A stretch of 43,444 nucleotides of DNA, from assembly GCF_002924445.1 (NCBI RefSeq), contig NZ_PIGG01000042.1, positions 1 to 43,444 of the forward strand, given 5' to 3'. This DNA is from Minwuia thermotolerans (GTDB taxonomy: Bacteria; Pseudomonadota; Alphaproteobacteria; Minwuiales; Minwuiaceae). The notes below the pieces were generated by a model. It was given only the letters and a program-made list of their open reading frames with translations, was not told the DNA's origin and searched no databases. This document shows, piece after piece, positions 16,619-25,939 of this stretch (positions within the stretch are counted from its first letter, which is position 1; each line of letters opens with the position of its first letter). Both the position numbers and the translations under genes were made by a program.

Positions 16619-17536
16619 TCAGACCGGGTCGTAGGGGAAGACGTCGCGGGCGGTGCCGAGGTCCGTGAAGACGGGTCGGAAGACCGGCATGGCGTGCTCC
16701 AGCACCGTCGTCGGCGTCCAGCCCTCCAGCCGGGTCATGTTGCGGATCGGCCGCGGATGGTTCCACAGGAAGATCTCGTTGCCGCGGACGGAGAAGATCT
16801 GCCCGTTGACGTCCTTCGCCTCGTCGGCCAGCAGCGCCACGGAAGGCTGGGCGATCTGGTCGGGCCGCATCTTCCGCTGCATCATCTCCAGGCGGTGGCG
16901 GGTCGCCTCGTCCTTGATCGGGATGGTGCCGATCATGCGCGTCCAGGCGCTGGGCGTGATGACGTTGCAGCGCACGTTCTTGCGCGCGTTCTCCATGGCG
17001 ATGACATGGCTCAGGCCCGCAATGCCCATCTTGGCCGCGGCGTAGTTCGCCTGGCCGATATTGCCGATCAGTCCCGACGTCGAGGAGAACAGCACCATCG
17101 AGCCGTCTTCCTGGTCGCGGAAGTGGTTGATGGCCGCGCGGCAGATGTTGAAGCTGCCCTTCAGGTGGACCTCGATGACCTGGTCCCAGTCTTCTTCCGA
17201 CATCTTGTGGAACATGACGTCGCGCAGGATGCCGGCGGGACTGATGATGCCGTGCAGGCCGCCCAGCTCGTCCTTCGCCTGCTCGACCATGGCCTCGCAG
17301 TCCTTCAGCGAGGCGACGCTGCCGCCATTGGCCACGGCCTCGCCGCCGGCCGCCCCGATCTCTCCGGCGACCTGCTGCGCCACCGTCCGGTCGTCGTCGT
17401 CGCCGCCCTGGATCGAGCCGCCCAGATCGTTGACCAGCACCTTCGCGCCCTCCCGCGCCGCCAGCAGCGCGCATTCGCGCCCGATGCCGCGGCCTGCGCC
17501 CGTGACGATCACCACCTTGCCGTCCAGCTTGCCCAT
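16619..17536 (-). CDS. Short-chain dehydrogenase, hydroxyacyl-CoA dehydrogenase (MFE-2)-like
   Basis: A 305-residue classical SDR. The cofactor motif TGAGRGIG lies near residue 12, the catalytic serine in LFSSTSGLIGN and the catalytic pair in YAAAK. The extended form with NDLGGS and DEAT...VALLADEAKDVNGQIFSVRGNEIFLW resembles the dehydrogenase unit of peroxisomal-type multifunctional enzyme 2, which acts on 3-hydroxyacyl-CoA. An AGAGG site precedes the ATG. It is divergent from the phosphatase-like gene at 17692. Confidence 0.87.
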   Translation of the reverse strand: MGKLDGKVVIVTGAGRGIGRECALLAAREGAKVLVNDLGGSIQGGDDDDRTVAQQVAGEIGAAGGEAVANGGSVASLKDCEAMVEQAKDELGGLHGIISPAGILRDVMFHKMSEEDWDQVIEVHLKGSFNICRAAINHFRDQEDGSMVLFSSTSGLIGNIGQANYAAAKMGIAGLSHVIAMENARKNVRCNVITPSAWTRMIGTIPIKDEATRHRLEMMQRKMRPDQIAQPSVALLADEAKDVNGQIFSVRGNEIFLWNHPRPIRNMTRLEGWTPTTVLEHAMPVFRPVFTDLGTARDVFPYDPV

Positions 17537-17691
17537 TTCGCCTCTGCCCTCCCGGTCTCACTTGTCCGTACCGTGAAATCTAAGCCCGGCGGAGACCGTT
17601 TCGCCAAGCGCCGATGACGGGATGCCATCATGCCGACACAAGCCGGCGGCAGGCTGCCCGGCGGGGCGGAATCGTGTAGAAGGGCCGGATC

Positions 17692-18252
17692 ATGATATCG
17701 ATCGACTTCACCATCTGCGGCGTCGAGGAACTCGACCGCGAGCTCGACGGCCGCATCAGCCATGTCGTGTCCATCGGCGACCCCGGCTGGCCCGAGAATC
17801 CGGCGCTGGACCGGATCGCGCCGGGCCGCGTACACCGGTTCCGCTTCAACGACGTCATCGCCGCGGTCGAGGGACACGACCGGGTGCCCGCGCCGAAGGA
17901 CATCGTCCGCCTGCTGGAGGCCGGCGACCGCATCCGCGCCGACGATCCGACGCATCTGCTGGTTCACTGTCAGATGGGCGTCTCCCGCTCCAGCGCGGCG
18001 ACACTGATCCTGCTGACCCAGGAGCATCCGGGCCGGGAGATGGAGGTTGCCGACCGCATCTCGAAACGCCGGCCCCAGGCCTGGCCGAACTCCCTGATGC
18101 TGGAGCTGGCCGATGCGGAGCTGGGACGCAATGGCGGGCTGATTGCCGCCGGCCGCGAAGTCCGCCGCCGCACAGCCAGCCATCGCCCGGACTTCGCCGA
18201 TTACCTGCGCGGGACGCACCGCCGCGCCGAGGTCGAGGAACTCGATCCCTGA
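17692..18252 (+). CDS. Dual-specificity/tyrosine phosphatase-like protein
   Basis: A 186-residue protein with a cysteine-phosphatase loop, LLVHCQMGVSRSSAA (H-C-x5-R). The preceding HVVSIGDPGW and the later ISKRRPQAWPNSLMLELAD are typical of the bacterial tyrosine-phosphatase-like proteins common in alphaproteobacteria. The usual general-acid aspartate cannot be placed with certainty; FNDVIAA is a candidate. The target is unknown. It precedes the Hsp20 gene on the same strand, but an anaerobox lies between them. Confidence 0.8.
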   Translation: MISIDFTICGVEELDRELDGRISHVVSIGDPGWPENPALDRIAPGRVHRFRFNDVIAAVEGHDRVPAPKDIVRLLEAGDRIRADDPTHLLVHCQMGVSRSSAATLILLTQEHPGREMEVADRISKRRPQAWPNSLMLELADAELGRNGGLIAAGREVRRRTASHRPDFADYLRGTHRRAEVEELDP

Positions 18253-18263
18253 GATCACATCGA

Positions 18264-18277
18264 TTGACCTGAATCAA
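18264..18277 (+). promoter_or_regulatory. FNR/FixK-type anaerobox upstream of hsp20
   Basis: TTGACCTGAATCAA followed by GG matches TTGAT/C-N4-A/GATCAA of FixK/FNR sites, with one change from the strict palindrome. It sits just after the phosphatase-like gene and 70 bases before the Hsp20 start, a distance that allows an activating position. It shares the ATCAAGG right half with the usp site at 7765. Confidence 0.65.
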
Positions 18278-18346
18278 GGCGCGCCGGCGCCGCTCCGGCG
18301 AAGATGCCCATGTCGTCAATTTCTGTATGAAATTCGGAGAATGAGC

Positions 18347-18772
18347 ATGGTCGAGAAATCGGAAACCACCCCGGCCGGGCCGGACATGTGGGCGCAGATG
18401 ATGGCGCCGGTGCGCCATCTGGGCCGGCAGGTCGCCGACCTGTTCGCGCCGAGTTCGGAAGCGACCGGTTCCGATGACGCTTATGAAATCACCGTTGAAC
18501 TGCCCGGCGTGAAGGACTCCGACATCAGTGTCGAGGTCGACGACCGCCGCGTCACGGTTTCCGGCAAGAAGGATTCCAGCCGTGAGGAGAAGGACAAGTC
18601 CTATTATTTCTCCGAGCGTGTCTACGGTTCGTTCACCCGCAGTTTTCGCGTGCCCGACGACGCCGATCTCGACAGGATCGAAGCGACCCATACGGATGGC
18701 GTGCTGAAGATCTCCATCCCGCGCCGCAGCAAGGGCCCCGCGCGCAGGATGATCAAGGTCGGCAAGGACTGA
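18347..18772 (+). CDS. Small heat shock protein, Hsp20/alpha-crystallin family
   Basis: A 141-residue ATP-independent holdase. The alpha-crystallin domain runs from about residue 40 to the end: DDAYEITVELPGVKDSDISVEV, then VTVSGKK, ERVYGSFTRSFRVP, and the closing ATHTDGVLKISIPR, the classical A-x-x-x-N/D-G-V-L motif. A basic tail RRSKGPARRMIKV follows. The start at 18347 sits about seven bases after CGGAGA; an ATG two codons earlier is too close to it. The upstream anaerobox suggests low-oxygen control in addition to, or instead of, heat control. Confidence 0.9.
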   Translation: MVEKSETTPAGPDMWAQMMAPVRHLGRQVADLFAPSSEATGSDDAYEITVELPGVKDSDISVEVDDRRVTVSGKKDSSREEKDKSYYFSERVYGSFTRSFRVPDDADLDRIEATHTDGVLKISIPRRSKGPARRMIKVGKD

Positions 18773-18884
18773 GCTGGAGCCCGGGATTGCCGCATTGAGG
18801 CACCCGTTCCATGATCGGGAACTGGAGGAGCGGCGGTCCCGGGCGACCGGAAGCGCCGCCGTTCCTGTCCGGGGCGGAGCGGCG

Positions 18885-19379
18885 ATGCAAGCGCGCAGGA
18901 CGATCCGGGCCGACGTCGCCGAAGTCTTTTCGGCGACGGAGCTGCGCGCCTTCCGGCGCGGAGACGGGCGGATATACACCGTTGTCGGGCACAATCCGGA
19001 TCATCGGCTGCTGACCGATATCTGGCTGGGCGGCTTCGGCTCGCTGGACAATTTCCGCGCCGTGCTCGACTTCGTCTGCGAACGCTTCGAATGCGGCGGC
19101 TACAGCTACTGGCTGGCCGATCTGCGCCACCTTTCGGAGAGTTTCTTCGAGGCGGAGGAATACCTGGCCCGCACCGTCGTCCCGCGTGTGATGGCGGCGG
19201 GCATGCAGCGGGAGGCGGTGGTCGCGCCCGCGCTGGAGCCCGGCGTGCCGCAGGGCTACGACGTCTTCGGCGCCGCCGACACGGCGCTGCGCCGTATCGC
19301 CGATGGCCGCATCCGGGGATTCACCGACATCGCCGCCGCGCGGGCCTGGCTGCTGGACGGCAACCTGCCCGGCGCTTGA
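18885..19379 (+). CDS. Conserved hypothetical, STAS/SpoIIAA-like
   Basis: A protein of 164 residues from the ATG at 18885, which has GGCGGAG six bases upstream; a TTG at 18795 would add 30 residues of unlikely composition. It contains alternating strands and helices such as YTVVGHNPDHRLLTDIWLGGFGSLDNFRAVLDFV and YWLADLRHLSESFFEAEEYLARTVVPRV, resembling the SpoIIAA/STAS-like proteins of unknown role. There are no catalytic motifs. It is downstream of hsp20 on the same strand and could share its transcript. Confidence 0.6.
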   Translation: MQARRTIRADVAEVFSATELRAFRRGDGRIYTVVGHNPDHRLLTDIWLGGFGSLDNFRAVLDFVCERFECGGYSYWLADLRHLSESFFEAEEYLARTVVPRVMAAGMQREAVVAPALEPGVPQGYDVFGAADTALRRIADGRIRGFTDIAAARAWLLDGNLPGA

Positions 19380-19445
19380 GCGTTCCGCCCGCCCGGCGCG
19401 GCGGGTAGTCTTTCCCCGCTGAACGAGCCGAGGGGAGGGGCAGCG

Positions 19446-20237
19446 ATGCAACTGAAGGACAAGGTCGCGATCATCGCCGGGGCGGGTCAGACGCCGGGCG
19501 AGGGGATCGGCAACGGGCGCGCCACGGCGCTGGCCTTCGCGCGGGAGGGCGCGCGGCTGGTCCTGGCCAGCCGGACGAGGCAATCGCTGGAAGAAACCCG
19601 CGACATGGTTCGCGCCGAAGGCTTCGAGGCGGAGACGATCGCCGCCGACATCACCCGCGCCGAGGACTGCGCGGCCATGGCGGCGCGGGCGATGGAGCGG
19701 TTCGGGCGCATCGACGTGCTGCACAACAACGCCGCCGTCGGCGCCTTCGAGGGCGACACCGTGAAGATCGACCCGGCGGAATGGCGCCGTGTGCTGGACA
19801 TCAACCTGACCGGCGCGGTGCTGGCCAGCCGGGCGGTGCTGCCGGCCATGCGGGCGCAGCAGGCCGGCTGCATCACCCATGTCGGTTCCATCGCCGCCGT
19901 CGCGTCCTATCCGATCATCGCCTACAAGGCGTCCAAGGCGGCGCTGAACGAGTTCACCAGGTGGCTCGCTTTCGAGAACGCGAAGTACAACATCCGCTGC
20001 AACGTGCTCCAGCTCGGGCTGATCGACACGCCGCTGGCCATCGAGGGCTATCACGCCGCCAGCGGCGCCCCGCGCGAGGAACTGCGCCGCCAGCGGGCCG
20101 CGCAGGTGCCGATGGGCCGCATGGGGACAGCCTGGGAATCCGCCGCCGTCGCGGTCTTCCTCGCCTCCGACGCGGCGTCCTATGTCAGCGGGGCCATCCT
20201 GCCTGTTGACGGGGCGATCGCGACGAAAGTGGGGTAG
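19446..20237 (+). CDS. Short-chain dehydrogenase/reductase
   Basis: A 263-residue classical SDR. The N-terminal glycine motif is lengthened (GAGQTPGEGIGNG), followed by NNAAVG, the catalytic serine in VGSIAAVASYP, the YKASK pair and a C-terminal DAASYVSGAILPVDGAI. It has a strong GAGGGGAGGGG ribosome site. It is an NAD(P)-linked alcohol/ketone oxidoreductase with unknown substrate. No operon partner is obvious. Confidence 0.85.
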   Translation: MQLKDKVAIIAGAGQTPGEGIGNGRATALAFAREGARLVLASRTRQSLEETRDMVRAEGFEAETIAADITRAEDCAAMAARAMERFGRIDVLHNNAAVGAFEGDTVKIDPAEWRRVLDINLTGAVLASRAVLPAMRAQQAGCITHVGSIAAVASYPIIAYKASKAALNEFTRWLAFENAKYNIRCNVLQLGLIDTPLAIEGYHAASGAPREELRRQRAAQVPMGRMGTAWESAAVAVFLASDAASYVSGAILPVDGAIATKVG

Positions 20238-20301
20238 GGCGGCTGTCACATATGCGCGCCGTCGGGATGACGGGACGTGAATATCGTGCGAGACTTCGCG
20301 C

Positions 20302-20850
20302 ATGAACAGGGACGGGACCGCGAAAGAGTCCGGAGCAACCGGGGTCGCGCGGGCGGACATTCCACTGGAACGCGATGTCTTCCTGCGTTCCCTGCTGCGC
20401 GAACTGGCCGGCACGCTGGAAGAGGTGGTGGGTCTGGAAGACGCGTCCGGCTATATCAGCATCGTCGGCGGCGCGATCGGGCGGCAGATCAACGACGATT
20501 ACAGCCGCGCGCTCGGGGTGGAGCGGCTGTCGCGGGAACAGGTCGGCGAGGTGCTCGTCGACCTGAAGCGACGAATCCAGGGCGGTTTCCACATCCTCGA
20601 GATGACCGGGGACCGGATCGTGCTGGGCAACGACCGCTGTCCCTTCGGCGTCCATGTCGAGGGCCGGCCGTCGCTGTGCATGATGACCTCGAACGTCTTC
20701 GGCTACATCGCCGCCGAGAACACGGGCTACGCCCATGTGACGATCGAGGAGGCGATCGCCCGGGGCGATGCCGGCTGCCGGGTGGTGATCGACCTGAAGC
20801 CGCAGGACGAGCCCGGCGACGGTCGGGAGTATTTCGGCGGCGACCTGTGA
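20302..20850 (+). CDS. Methanogen output domain 1 (MetOD1)-like protein
   Basis: A 182-residue protein of the group annotated as methanogen-output-domain-1 containing. After a variable N-terminus come [34 protein letters not shown], an [16 protein letters not shown] helix, NDRCPFG with a cysteine and [23 protein letters not shown]. The cysteines in NDRCPFG and SLCMMTS could bind a metal or ligand, but this is not established. The stop overlaps the start of the next gene, a HisKA_2 kinase, and a receiver follows, so it is probably the input or partner component of that pathway. Confidence 0.65.
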   Translation: MNRDGTAKESGATGVARADIPLERDVFLRSLLRELAGTLEEVVGLEDASGYISIVGGAIGRQINDDYSRALGVERLSREQVGEVLVDLKRRIQGGFHILEMTGDRIVLGNDRCPFGVHVEGRPSLCMMTSNVFGYIAAENTGYAHVTIEEAIARGDAGCRVVIDLKPQDEPGDGREYFGGDL

Positions 20851-21878
20851 ACGCCGGGCCCACCATGGCGGAGTTGATGGAGTTCGCGGCCGAGCCGATC
20901 TTCTTCGTGGATGGCCGCGGCACGGTGCTCGACGCCAACAGCCGCGCCCTCGAAGTGCTGGCGGGGCTCGGCATCGGCGATGTCCTGCCCGATCGGATCG
21001 AAGGCGGTAGCGAGGCCTTCGACCGGATCATCCGGCGCAGCGCGCGCACCTCGTCGGCCCTGCCCTGCGGCATCGTCCTGAACGGCGGCACAGGGTCGGA
21101 ACGATACAAGGCGGAATGCCGCCGCTTCGGCGGCGCGGACGCCGGTGCGCCCGTATTCGGGTTCCGCATCAGGGTCCGCGACGCCAACCGTTTCGCGGCG
21201 CTGAAGGACCGGATCGACGACCTCAATGACGAGGTCCGGGAACGGCGGCGCCTGCAACTGCGGCTCGAACAATCCCTGGAGGCCAACGAGCGCCTGCTGA
21301 AGGAACTTCAGCACCGGGTCAAGAACAACATCCAGATGCTGACCGCCCTGCTGGGCCAGCAGGCCCTGCGCGCCAACGATCCGCGGTTCCTGGAGCTGGT
21401 GGAGACCGCGCGGCAGCGCCTGCTGGCGATCGGGCGGGCGCACGAATTCATGTACAGGACCGGGCAGTTCGCCTTCGTGCCGGCCGCCGACTTCATCGGA
21501 TCGCTGGTCGATCTGCTGAGGGAGAGTTTCGAAGGCGATGTCCGGATCGGGCTCGATCTGCACCACGGATGGCAGGTGCCGCACGAGCGGGCCAACACCC
21601 TGGCGCTGATCGTCAACGAACTGGTGGTCAACGCCTATCAGCACGGCCGGGTCGACGGGCGCTGCGCCATCGCCGTGTGTCTGGAGCGTACGTCCGATGC
21701 TCACCTGCTGACGGTGCGCGATGACGGTCCCGGATTTCCCAAGGACGTAGAGCGCTCCGGCTCTCTCGGCCTGGTGCTGGTGCGCGGCCTCTGCAACGAC
21801 CTCGGCGGCCGTCTTGAGATGGTCAACGACGACGGCGCGGTGGCGCGGGTGCGCGTGCCGGTGGAGGAGGCGCCATGA
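20847..21878 (+). CDS. PAS-containing sensor histidine kinase (HisKA_2/HWE type)
   Basis: A kinase of about 343 residues. An N-terminal PAS-like region ([29 protein letters not shown]) is followed by a coiled-coil linker ([28 protein letters not shown]). The phosphorylation box is [16 protein letters not shown], with the HRVKNN pattern of HisKA_2. The ATPase has [18 protein letters not shown] and [11 protein letters not shown]. No transmembrane segment is seen, so it is cytosolic. Start: GTG at 20847 overlaps the stop of the MetOD1-like gene; ATG at 20865 is an alternative. It overlaps the receiver gene by four bases. Confidence 0.85.
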   Translation: MNAGPTMAELMEFAAEPIFFVDGRGTVLDANSRALEVLAGLGIGDVLPDRIEGGSEAFDRIIRRSARTSSALPCGIVLNGGTGSERYKAECRRFGGADAGAPVFGFRIRVRDANRFAALKDRIDDLNDEVRERRRLQLRLEQSLEANERLLKELQHRVKNNIQMLTALLGQQALRANDPRFLELVETARQRLLAIGRAHEFMYRTGQFAFVPAADFIGSLVDLLRESFEGDVRIGLDLHHGWQVPHERANTLALIVNELVVNAYQHGRVDGRCAIAVCLERTSDAHLLTVRDDGPGFPKDVERSGSLGLVLVRGLCNDLGGRLEMVNDDGAVARVRVPVEEAP

Positions 21879-22360
21879 GCGCCGTCCACCGTGACAGCAC
21901 GGCCCCGGGCATGCCCTGGGCGAAACGGCCGCCGACGGTTTCCGCCGATCGCGAGAGCGGCGGCGTGGCCGGTGGAAACGGCGATTCGCTGCGGCTTCTG
22001 ATCGTCGAGGATGACTTCCTTATCGCCATGGCCATCGAGGAGATCGCCCGCCGGGCCGGAATGAAGATCGTCGGGGTCGCCGCCAACCGCAGCGAGGCGC
22101 TGAAGCTTTGCGACGAGCGCCGCCCGGATCTTGCGACGATGGACATCCGGCTCTCCGACGGCGACAGCGGCGTGGTCGCCGCCCGCGAGCTGCATGACCG
22201 CCACGGCGTGCGCAGCCTGTTCGTCAGCGCCTTCAGCAATACCAACAGCCGCAAGGCGACCGAGGAAACGCGGCCGCTGGGCTGGATATCCAAGCCATTC
22301 ACCTCGGGGCGGCTCATCTCGGCGCTCAACCGGGCGGCTCACGAGCTCAGGCGGCAATAG
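21875..22360 (+). CDS. Single-domain response regulator
   Basis: A 161-residue protein with a variable 38-residue leader and one receiver domain: RLLIVEDDFLIAMAIEE (acid pocket), the phosphoacceptor aspartate in DLATMDIRLSDGDSG, the serine in LFVSAFSN and the lysine in WISKPFTSG. There is no DNA-binding or enzymatic output, so it must act by protein contact or as a phosphate relay. The ATG overlaps the kinase stop (ATGA), so kinase and regulator are made together and are most likely a cognate pair. Confidence 0.85.
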   Translation: MSAVHRDSTAPGMPWAKRPPTVSADRESGGVAGGNGDSLRLLIVEDDFLIAMAIEEIARRAGMKIVGVAANRSEALKLCDERRPDLATMDIRLSDGDSGVVAARELHDRHGVRSLFVSAFSNTNSRKATEETRPLGWISKPFTSGRLISALNRAAHELRRQ

Positions 22361-22540
22361 AACCCCGCCCGCCGCGACTTCTCCCCTCGCTTTCACCAGC
22401 TTGAAATGGTCCGGCGCGCCCCAACGTGGACGGATGATGACCGCGCTCGCCCGAAATGCGCGCCAGGCCAAACGGCACGTGGCGGCGCGGCAATCCAACT
22501 GACGCGGCTGCGTAGCGTAGAAGAAGAAGGACGTCAGGAC

Positions 22541-23836
22541 ATGGCCAGCAAGAACCACAACAGCATCGGCGTCATCGGCATGGATGAATTCAACAGCCGG
22601 TATCTGCTGAAGGATCTCCGCGACACCGATGACATCGAGTTCCATACCCTGCTCGACCGCGAGGAGATTTCGATCGTCGATTCCGGCTTTCCCTTCGAGG
22701 AGCGGCTGAACACGGCTCTGAAGCGCGCCCGCGACGTGGACGGCGGGATCGACGGCGTCGTCACCCACTGGGATTTTCCGTCCACGATGATCACCCCTCT
22801 GCTGGCGGACGAACTCGGCACGCCCTACGCCACGCCCGAGGCGGTGATGAAGTGCGAACACAAGCTGTGGTCCCGCCAGGAGGAAAAGAAGGTCACGAAG
22901 ACGCCCGGCTTCTGCGGCTTCCATCCCTTCTCGGACGACCCTCTGGCGGAGATCGATCTCGACTATCCGTTCTGGGTGAAGCCCGTGGTGGGACATTCCT
23001 CGATGCTCGGCTTCGAAATTCGCAGCGGCGAGGATTTCGACGCCGCCCTGGCCGAGATCCGCGAGCACATCAGGGAACTGACCCGGCCCTTTCGCTATGC
23101 CCTGGAACACATTCCCCTGCCGGAAAAGCTGGCCGAACAGGGCGCCACGCTGTGCATCGCCGAGGAGATCATTTCCCGCGAGGACCAGTTCACGCTGGAA
23201 GGCTACGCCCATGACGGCCAGGTCGAGATCTACGGCGTGATCGATTCGATCCGGGAGCCCAACGGGCACACCTTCTCCCACTACCAGTACCCCACGCAGG
23301 CGGACCAGGCGGTGGTCGCGCGCATGGAGGACATAACGCGCAAGGTGATCACACAGTTCGGCTACACGGACAGTCCCTTCAACATCGAATTCTTCTACAA
23401 TCCGGAGACCGACCATCTGCATCTGCTGGAGATCAACTCCCGCGTTTCCCAGTCCCATTCGGACCTTTTCCTGAAGGTGGACGGCCAGCCGAACCAGCAG
23501 ATCGCCGTCGACCTGGCGCTTGGACGGACACCGCGGTGGCGGCGCGGCGCCGGCGCGTTCGACATGGCCGCAAAGTTCTTTCTGCGCTGCCACGAGGACG
23601 CCCGCGTCGAGGCCGTACCGACCGAGGCGATGCTGCAGCGTCTGGAACAGGAGATGCCGGACGTCCGGGTCGACATCGGTGTCGAGCCCGGCCAGAGGCT
23701 GAGCGAACTGCACGAACAGGAGAGCTACAGCTACGAGATCGCCGACCTGTTCATCGGCGGCCGCGACGCGAAGGAACTCGAAGAGAAGTACGAGGCCTGC
23801 AACCGCATCCTCCAGTTCGAATTCAGTCCCGCATAG
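22541..23836 (+). CDS. ATP-grasp ligase-family protein
   Basis: A 431-residue ATP-grasp enzyme. A pre-ATP-grasp domain (VIGMDEFNSRYLLKDLRDTD; GVVTHWDFPSTMITPLLADELG) is followed by PFWVKPVVGHSSMLGFEI, the nucleotide-binding lysine region, and HLLEINSRVSQSHSDL, whose E-x-N-x-R is the metal and phosphate site. Such proteins join a carboxylate to an amine, thiol or another acid through an acyl phosphate. The substrate is unknown. An S15/CocE-type hydrolase starts 24 bases downstream, so a make-and-break pair acting on an amide or ester is possible. Confidence 0.8.
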   Translation: MASKNHNSIGVIGMDEFNSRYLLKDLRDTDDIEFHTLLDREEISIVDSGFPFEERLNTALKRARDVDGGIDGVVTHWDFPSTMITPLLADELGTPYATPEAVMKCEHKLWSRQEEKKVTKTPGFCGFHPFSDDPLAEIDLDYPFWVKPVVGHSSMLGFEIRSGEDFDAALAEIREHIRELTRPFRYALEHIPLPEKLAEQGATLCIAEEIISREDQFTLEGYAHDGQVEIYGVIDSIREPNGHTFSHYQYPTQADQAVVARMEDITRKVITQFGYTDSPFNIEFFYNPETDHLHLLEINSRVSQSHSDLFLKVDGQPNQQIAVDLALGRTPRWRRGAGAFDMAAKFFLRCHEDARVEAVPTEAMLQRLEQEMPDVRVDIGVEPGQRLSELHEQESYSYEIADLFIGGRDAKELEEKYEACNRILQFEFSPA

Positions 23837-23860
23837 ACCGCGAGGACGGAGGGCAATCGC

Positions 23861-25909
23861 ATGATGAACTACCGCGAGGATCTGCCCCACGAGGTGGAGG
23901 AGACCCGGCATGTGGTGATCGAGATGCCGGACGGCGTCCGGCTCTCGGCACGGCTGTGGCTGCCTGCAGGGGCGGAGAACCGGCCGGTGCCGGCGATCCT
24001 GGAGTACATCCCCTACCGCAAGAACGACCATACGGCGGTGCGGGATTCCATGATGCACGGCTACTTCGCCGGCCACGGCTACGCCTGCGTGCGCGTCGAT
24101 CTGCGCGGCAGCGGAGATTCGGAAGGCATCCTGCGCGACGAATATCTGCAGAGCGAACTGGACGACGGCGTGCGCGTGCTCGATTGGATCGCCGCCCAGC
24201 CGTGGTGCGACGGCAATATCGGCATGATCGGCATTTCGTGGGGCGGCTTCAACGGCCTGCAGATCGCTGCCATGCGGCCCGACCCGCTCAAGGCCGTGAT
24301 CACGGTCTGCTCCACCGACGACCGCTATGCCGACGACGTCCACTACATGGGCGGGTGTCTGCTGGGCGACAACATTTCCTGGGCCTCGCAGATGTTCGCC
24401 TACAACTCCATGCCGCCGGACCCGGAGCAGGTCGGCGACAAGTGGCGCGAGATGTGGCTGGAGCGGCTGGAGGCCAACGAGCCCTGGTTGATAACCTGGC
24501 TGCAGCATCAGCAGCGCGACGGCTACTGGCGCCACGGCTCGATCTGCGAGGACTGGTCGGATGTGCAGTGTCCGGTCATGGCCGTTTCCGGCTGGGCCGA
24601 TGGCTATTCCAACGCGGTCTTTCGTCTGCTGTCCAACCTGGAGACGCCGCGGCTCGGCCTGGTCGGACCCTGGAGCCACAAATATCCCCATATCGGCGAG
24701 CCCGGCCCGGCCATCGGTTTCCTGCAGGAATGCATCCGCTGGTGGGACAAGTGGCTGAAGGGCGAGGAGAGCGGCATCATGGAAGAACCGATGCTGCGCG
24801 CCTGGATGCAGGATTCCATGCCGCCGACCACCAGCTACCGCCAGCGCCCCGGCCGCTGGGTCGCCGAGGACGGCTGGCCTTCGGCGAATGTCGAGGAGCG
24901 GGCGTGGCGGCTGATGCCGGGCTACCGGCTGCTGCCCCAGGACGATCTGCGGGAGGCCGATGGCCAGTACAATCCCGACGACAGGCCCTACATCTCGGTC
25001 GAGTCGCCGCTGAGCACGGGGCTGTTCGCGGGCAAGTGGTGTTCGTACGCCGCGACGCCGGATCTGCCCCATGACCAGCGCCAGGAAGACGGCGGCGCGC
25101 TGGTCTTCAACAGCCCGCGGCTGACGGAGAGCATCGAGATTCTGGGCGCGCCGGTGCTGGAGTTCGAGTTCGAATCGGACCGGCCGGTCGCCATGGTGGC
25201 GGTCCGCATTTCCGACATCCTGCCCGACGACAAGGCGACCCGTGTGAGCTATGGCGTGCGCAATCTGGCCCATTCGGACGACCACGCCGAGGTGCAGCCG
25301 ATCGGTGCGGGGCGGCACCGCGTCCGCGTCAAGCTGAACCATATCGCCCAGCATTTCCCCGCCGGTCACCGCATCCGCGTCGCCATATCGACCAGCTACT
25401 GGCCGCTCGCCTGGCCGTCGCCGGAGCCGGTGAAACTGAAGGTATTCACCGACGCCTGCAGGTTGCTGCTGCCGGTGCGGCCCCCACGGGGGATCGACGA
25501 GGACGTCCACTTCGCCGCCGCCGAGGCTGCGCCTCCGATACCGACCGAGCAGAAGGGGGTCGAGGACCACAACTGGCACGTCATCTACGATCTGGCGCGG
25601 GACCAGTACCTGCTGCATGTTGTCGACGATGACGGGATCAAGCACATCGCCGACGCCGACATCGATTACATCGACCGGACCGAGGAGTGGTACGCCTCCA
25701 TCGCCGACGAATTCGAATCGATCAGCGCCGAGGTCCGCGCCAGGCGCGGCCTGCGCCGCGGCGGCTGGCGTCCCCACACCACCACCCGGACGAAGCTCAC
25801 CTGCACGGCCGAGCATTTCATCGTCACGGCCGAGCTCGACGCCTATGAGGACGATCAGCGGGTTTTCTCCCGCAACTGGCAGCGCCGTATCCCGCGTCAC
25901 GGCGTCTGA
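23861..25909 (+). CDS. CocE/NonD-type alpha/beta hydrolase (peptidase S15 family)
   Basis: A 682-residue hydrolase. The N-terminal alpha/beta fold has DGVRLSARLWLP, RVDLRGSGDSEG and the nucleophile elbow IGISWGGFNGLQ. The acid and histidine are in the VSGWADGYSNA and VGPWSHKYPH regions. A C-terminal jelly-roll domain (GAPVLEFEFESDRPVAMVAVRISDI... AGHRIRVAISTSYWPLAWPSPEPV) is typical of X-Pro dipeptidyl-peptidase and cocaine esterase relatives. It has about 110 extra residues after the usual end (NWHVIYDLARDQYLLHVVDDD onward), a feature of this ATP-grasp-linked subgroup as far as I can judge. No signal peptide. It is co-transcribed with the ATP-grasp gene. Confidence 0.82.
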   Translation: MMNYREDLPHEVEETRHVVIEMPDGVRLSARLWLPAGAENRPVPAILEYIPYRKNDHTAVRDSMMHGYFAGHGYACVRVDLRGSGDSEGILRDEYLQSELDDGVRVLDWIAAQPWCDGNIGMIGISWGGFNGLQIAAMRPDPLKAVITVCSTDDRYADDVHYMGGCLLGDNISWASQMFAYNSMPPDPEQVGDKWREMWLERLEANEPWLITWLQHQQRDGYWRHGSICEDWSDVQCPVMAVSGWADGYSNAVFRLLSNLETPRLGLVGPWSHKYPHIGEPGPAIGFLQECIRWWDKWLKGEESGIMEEPMLRAWMQDSMPPTTSYRQRPGRWVAEDGWPSANVEERAWRLMPGYRLLPQDDLREADGQYNPDDRPYISVESPLSTGLFAGKWCSYAATPDLPHDQRQEDGGALVFNSPRLTESIEILGAPVLEFEFESDRPVAMVAVRISDILPDDKATRVSYGVRNLAHSDDHAEVQPIGAGRHRVRVKLNHIAQHFPAGHRIRVAISTSYWPLAWPSPEPVKLKVFTDACRLLLPVRPPRGIDEDVHFAAAEAAPPIPTEQKGVEDHNWHVIYDLARDQYLLHVVDDDGIKHIADADIDYIDRTEEWYASIADEFESISAEVRARRGLRRGGWRPHTTTRTKLTCTAEHFIVTAELDAYEDDQRVFSRNWQRRIPRHGV

Positions 25910-25939
25910 TCCGGACACGGCCCGGCGCTGCGGGCCCGC

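Noticed and set aside
20277-20846. Upstream extension of the histidine kinase into the preceding gene
   Set aside because: The extension is the out-of-frame shadow of the MetOD1-like gene. The kinase domain pattern begins only after the GTG at 20847.
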